Source of the DNA: Candidatus Sumerlaeota bacterium
GTDB taxonomy: Bacteria; Sumerlaeota; Sumerlaeia; MWCT01
Assembly (NCBI GenBank): GCA_026398545.1
Contig: JAPLSR010000300.1
Span: forward strand, 1-13,764
DNA: 13,764 nt
Direction of reading: 5' to 3'
Below are positions 12,421 to 13,764 of the stretch, piece after piece. Position 1 is the first letter of the stretch. Each line of letters opens with the position of its first letter. The position numbers and the translations under genes were made by a program. The notes under the pieces are model-generated. The model was not told where the DNA came from, made no database searches, and saw only the letters and a list, made by a program, of their open reading frames with translations.

Positions 12421-13764
12421 CTAAAGGCGCACTTCTATACTCGCCGCCTGTCCCGCCTGAACCTTAACCGGTCCAGAGGACGCCTCGCCAACATCCTTCT
12501 TTGTGACATGGAGCTGGTAATCATCCTTCGGGGCAAGATTGAGGATGGCGAAAAATCCATCGGCGCTGGAGAGCCATGTTTCGGGCTGGCTATCCACCTT
12601 GACCCATGCATCCATGAGTGGTTGTCCGTCGGACTTGCGGAGCACCCTGCCAATGATGACGCCCGTCATGGGATGGGTCTTCCATGCCATTGCAGGCACA
12701 GGGACGGACTTCTGGTAAACAGTGCTTTTATAAAAGGGATATAGACCCCGCCTTTCCAGTCCACTCACCACTGAAAATGCCACATTGCCCTGTCCGCCAA
12801 ACTGGCGGCACAGATTAACCTGCGCCTGAAATTCCTCACTGTCCATATTCTGCTGAGCCACCCAGGTAAAGCAATACACATGCCGCCCGGAGGCATTCTG
12901 AAAAAAGTCCTTTGCCAGTTCATCAAAATTCGGTTTGGGGTCTTTGATATCCCATGAAATCATGGGGCAGACGGCATCCACCACGCCCTTTTTGAGATAG
13001 GCGAAGGAGTCCTGGTAATAATCATGAAAGCCGCTTGCGAATCCCTCATATCCCGGATGGCGCGTCCTGTCATAAATCCCCCAGACGGCGCACGTGATTT
13101 TAACCTTCGGCTTGAGCGAGGCAATCTCGCCATAGACATCATTCAGGAACTGTGTAATCTGGTCGCGTTGCCAGTCCTCCCAGGAGAGTTTATCCGGATT
13201 TCCCTCACCGGCAAACCGGCTCTTGCTCACAGGGTCATGCGAATATTGGGGACCCGGATACCCGATTCGGTCAAAATGAACGCCATCGACATCATAACGT
13301 TTGACAATGTCCACCACGATTTTGCGCACATAGGCATTAACGTCTGGAATGCCGGGGCTGAAATAGTAATAATTATCATTTTCCGTTACATCGGGTTTCT
13401 GAATCTGCCCCGCATTATCATAACACACCCAGCCGGGGTTGGAATCGGGCTGACAGTAAAGATAGAAGGGATGCTCCGGGGTGGAATGGGGTGGCGGGTT
13501 TGTCCCCTGCCAGACGGTATAAGGGGTGATGCAGGCATAAAGTTCCAATCCGCGGGCGTGCGCCTCTTCAATGGCAAATTGCAATGGGTCAAAACCGGGG
13601 TCTTTGCCTCCTATAATTGGCGACCAGGGTTCATAAGGGCTTGGATACAGGACATCCCCCTGTCCGCGAATCTGGAAAAAAACGGCGTTGAAATTGTTCA
13701 TTGTCAGGTTGTCTAAGGCGCGGAGGATATTCTGCTTGCAGATTGCCGGTTCATAATTTGCCCA
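12421..13764 (-). CDS. GHL10 (glycosyl hydrolase-like 10) family protein, N-terminus cut by window end
   Basis: The frame is open to base 13764, so the true start lies outside; 447 codons are visible. The first part is a TIM-barrel of the GHL10/DUF187 family (COG1649): NAVFFQIRGQGDVLYPS, EEAHARGLELYACITPYTVW, DVNAYVRKIVVDIVKRYDVDGVHFDRIGYPG (split here: VDGVHFDRIGYPG is the key motif), VKITCAVWGIYDRT, and DAVCPMISWD. This family is linked to peptidoglycan or polysaccharide breakdown at the cell surface; a signal peptide is expected upstream. The last ~85 residues (from VIIGRVLRKSDGQPL to SIEVRL) are a carboxypeptidase-regulatory-like beta-sandwich domain. It is directly followed by smpB and DUF523 on the same strand. 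Confidence 0.92.
   Translation of the reverse strand, partial: WANYEPAICKQNILRALDNLTMNNFNAVFFQIRGQGDVLYPSPYEPWSPIIGGKDPGFDPLQFAIEEAHARGLELYACITPYTVWQGTNPPPHSTPEHPFYLYCQPDSNPGWVCYDNAGQIQKPDVTENDNYYYFSPGIPDVNAYVRKIVVDIVKRYDVDGVHFDRIGYPGPQYSHDPVSKSRFAGEGNPDKLSWEDWQRDQITQFLNDVYGEIASLKPKVKITCAVWGIYDRTRHPGYEGFASGFHDYYQDSFAYLKKGVVDAVCPMISWDIKDPKPNFDELAKDFFQNASGRHVYCFTWVAQQNMDSEEFQAQVNLCRQFGGQGNVAFSVVSGLERRGLYPFYKSTVYQKSVPVPAMAWKTHPMTGVIIGRVLRKSDGQPLMDAWVKVDSQPETWLSSADGFFAILNLAPKDDYQLHVTKKDVGEASSGPVKVQAGQAASIEVRL

Overview
The window is a piece of chromosome from an unidentified, probably uncultured bacterium. GC content is moderate, most genes have strong purine-rich Shine-Dalgarno sites, and two genes encode exported or polysaccharide-directed proteins (a beta-helix protein and a GHL10 family protein). 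The phylum cannot be fixed from the sequence. The conserved core is a textbook translation cluster, infC-rpmI-rplT-pheS-pheT, on the + strand (3920-8795). Almost everything else is on the - strand.

Layout. (1) 1-1385: a secreted right-handed beta-helix protein, - strand, cut off by the window start. (2) 1544-2179: an endonuclease III-like DNA glycosylase, - strand, with a good sigma70-type promoter. (3) 2440-3650: a first accessory island. In - strand order it holds a small ORF (the 'PIRIR' element, copy A), a four-helix membrane protein gene and a GC-rich hairpin that may be attC-like. A MITE-like inverted repeat bounds it on the right. (4) 3700-3919: the infC leader, with hairpins and a clear intrinsic terminator just before the gene. 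(5) 3920-8795: infC (AUU start), rpmI, rplT, pheS and pheT. Structured RNA elements lie between infC and rpmI and between rpmI and rplT. (6) 8808-10655: a second accessory island. In - strand order it holds a vapB fragment, PIRIR copy B, a TPR-like protein gene, an overlapping ORF in another frame, a convincing attC-like site and a retropepsin-like aspartic protease gene. (7) 10768-11341: an intact vapBC toxin-antitoxin pair. (8) 11501-13764: a compact - strand run of a GHL10 glycosyl hydrolase-like gene (5' end outside the window), smpB and a DUF523 gene, with almost no spacing.

How it fits together. The + strand operon supplies initiation factor 3, two 50S proteins and both subunits of phenylalanyl-tRNA synthetase. 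Its leader and intercistronic structures suggest attenuation and L20 autoregulation. SmpB adds ribosome rescue on the opposite strand. The two accessory islands flank this operon and share an unusual plan: a ~50-residue PIRIR ORF directly upstream of an unrelated cargo gene, with a GC-rich hairpin after the cargo. The two PIRIR copies are colinear without gaps (49 codons each) and both carry a 15-base inverted repeat spaced to exactly 103 bp. This is the best candidate for an undescribed element here. Its function is unknown, and the link to integron-type cassettes is inference.
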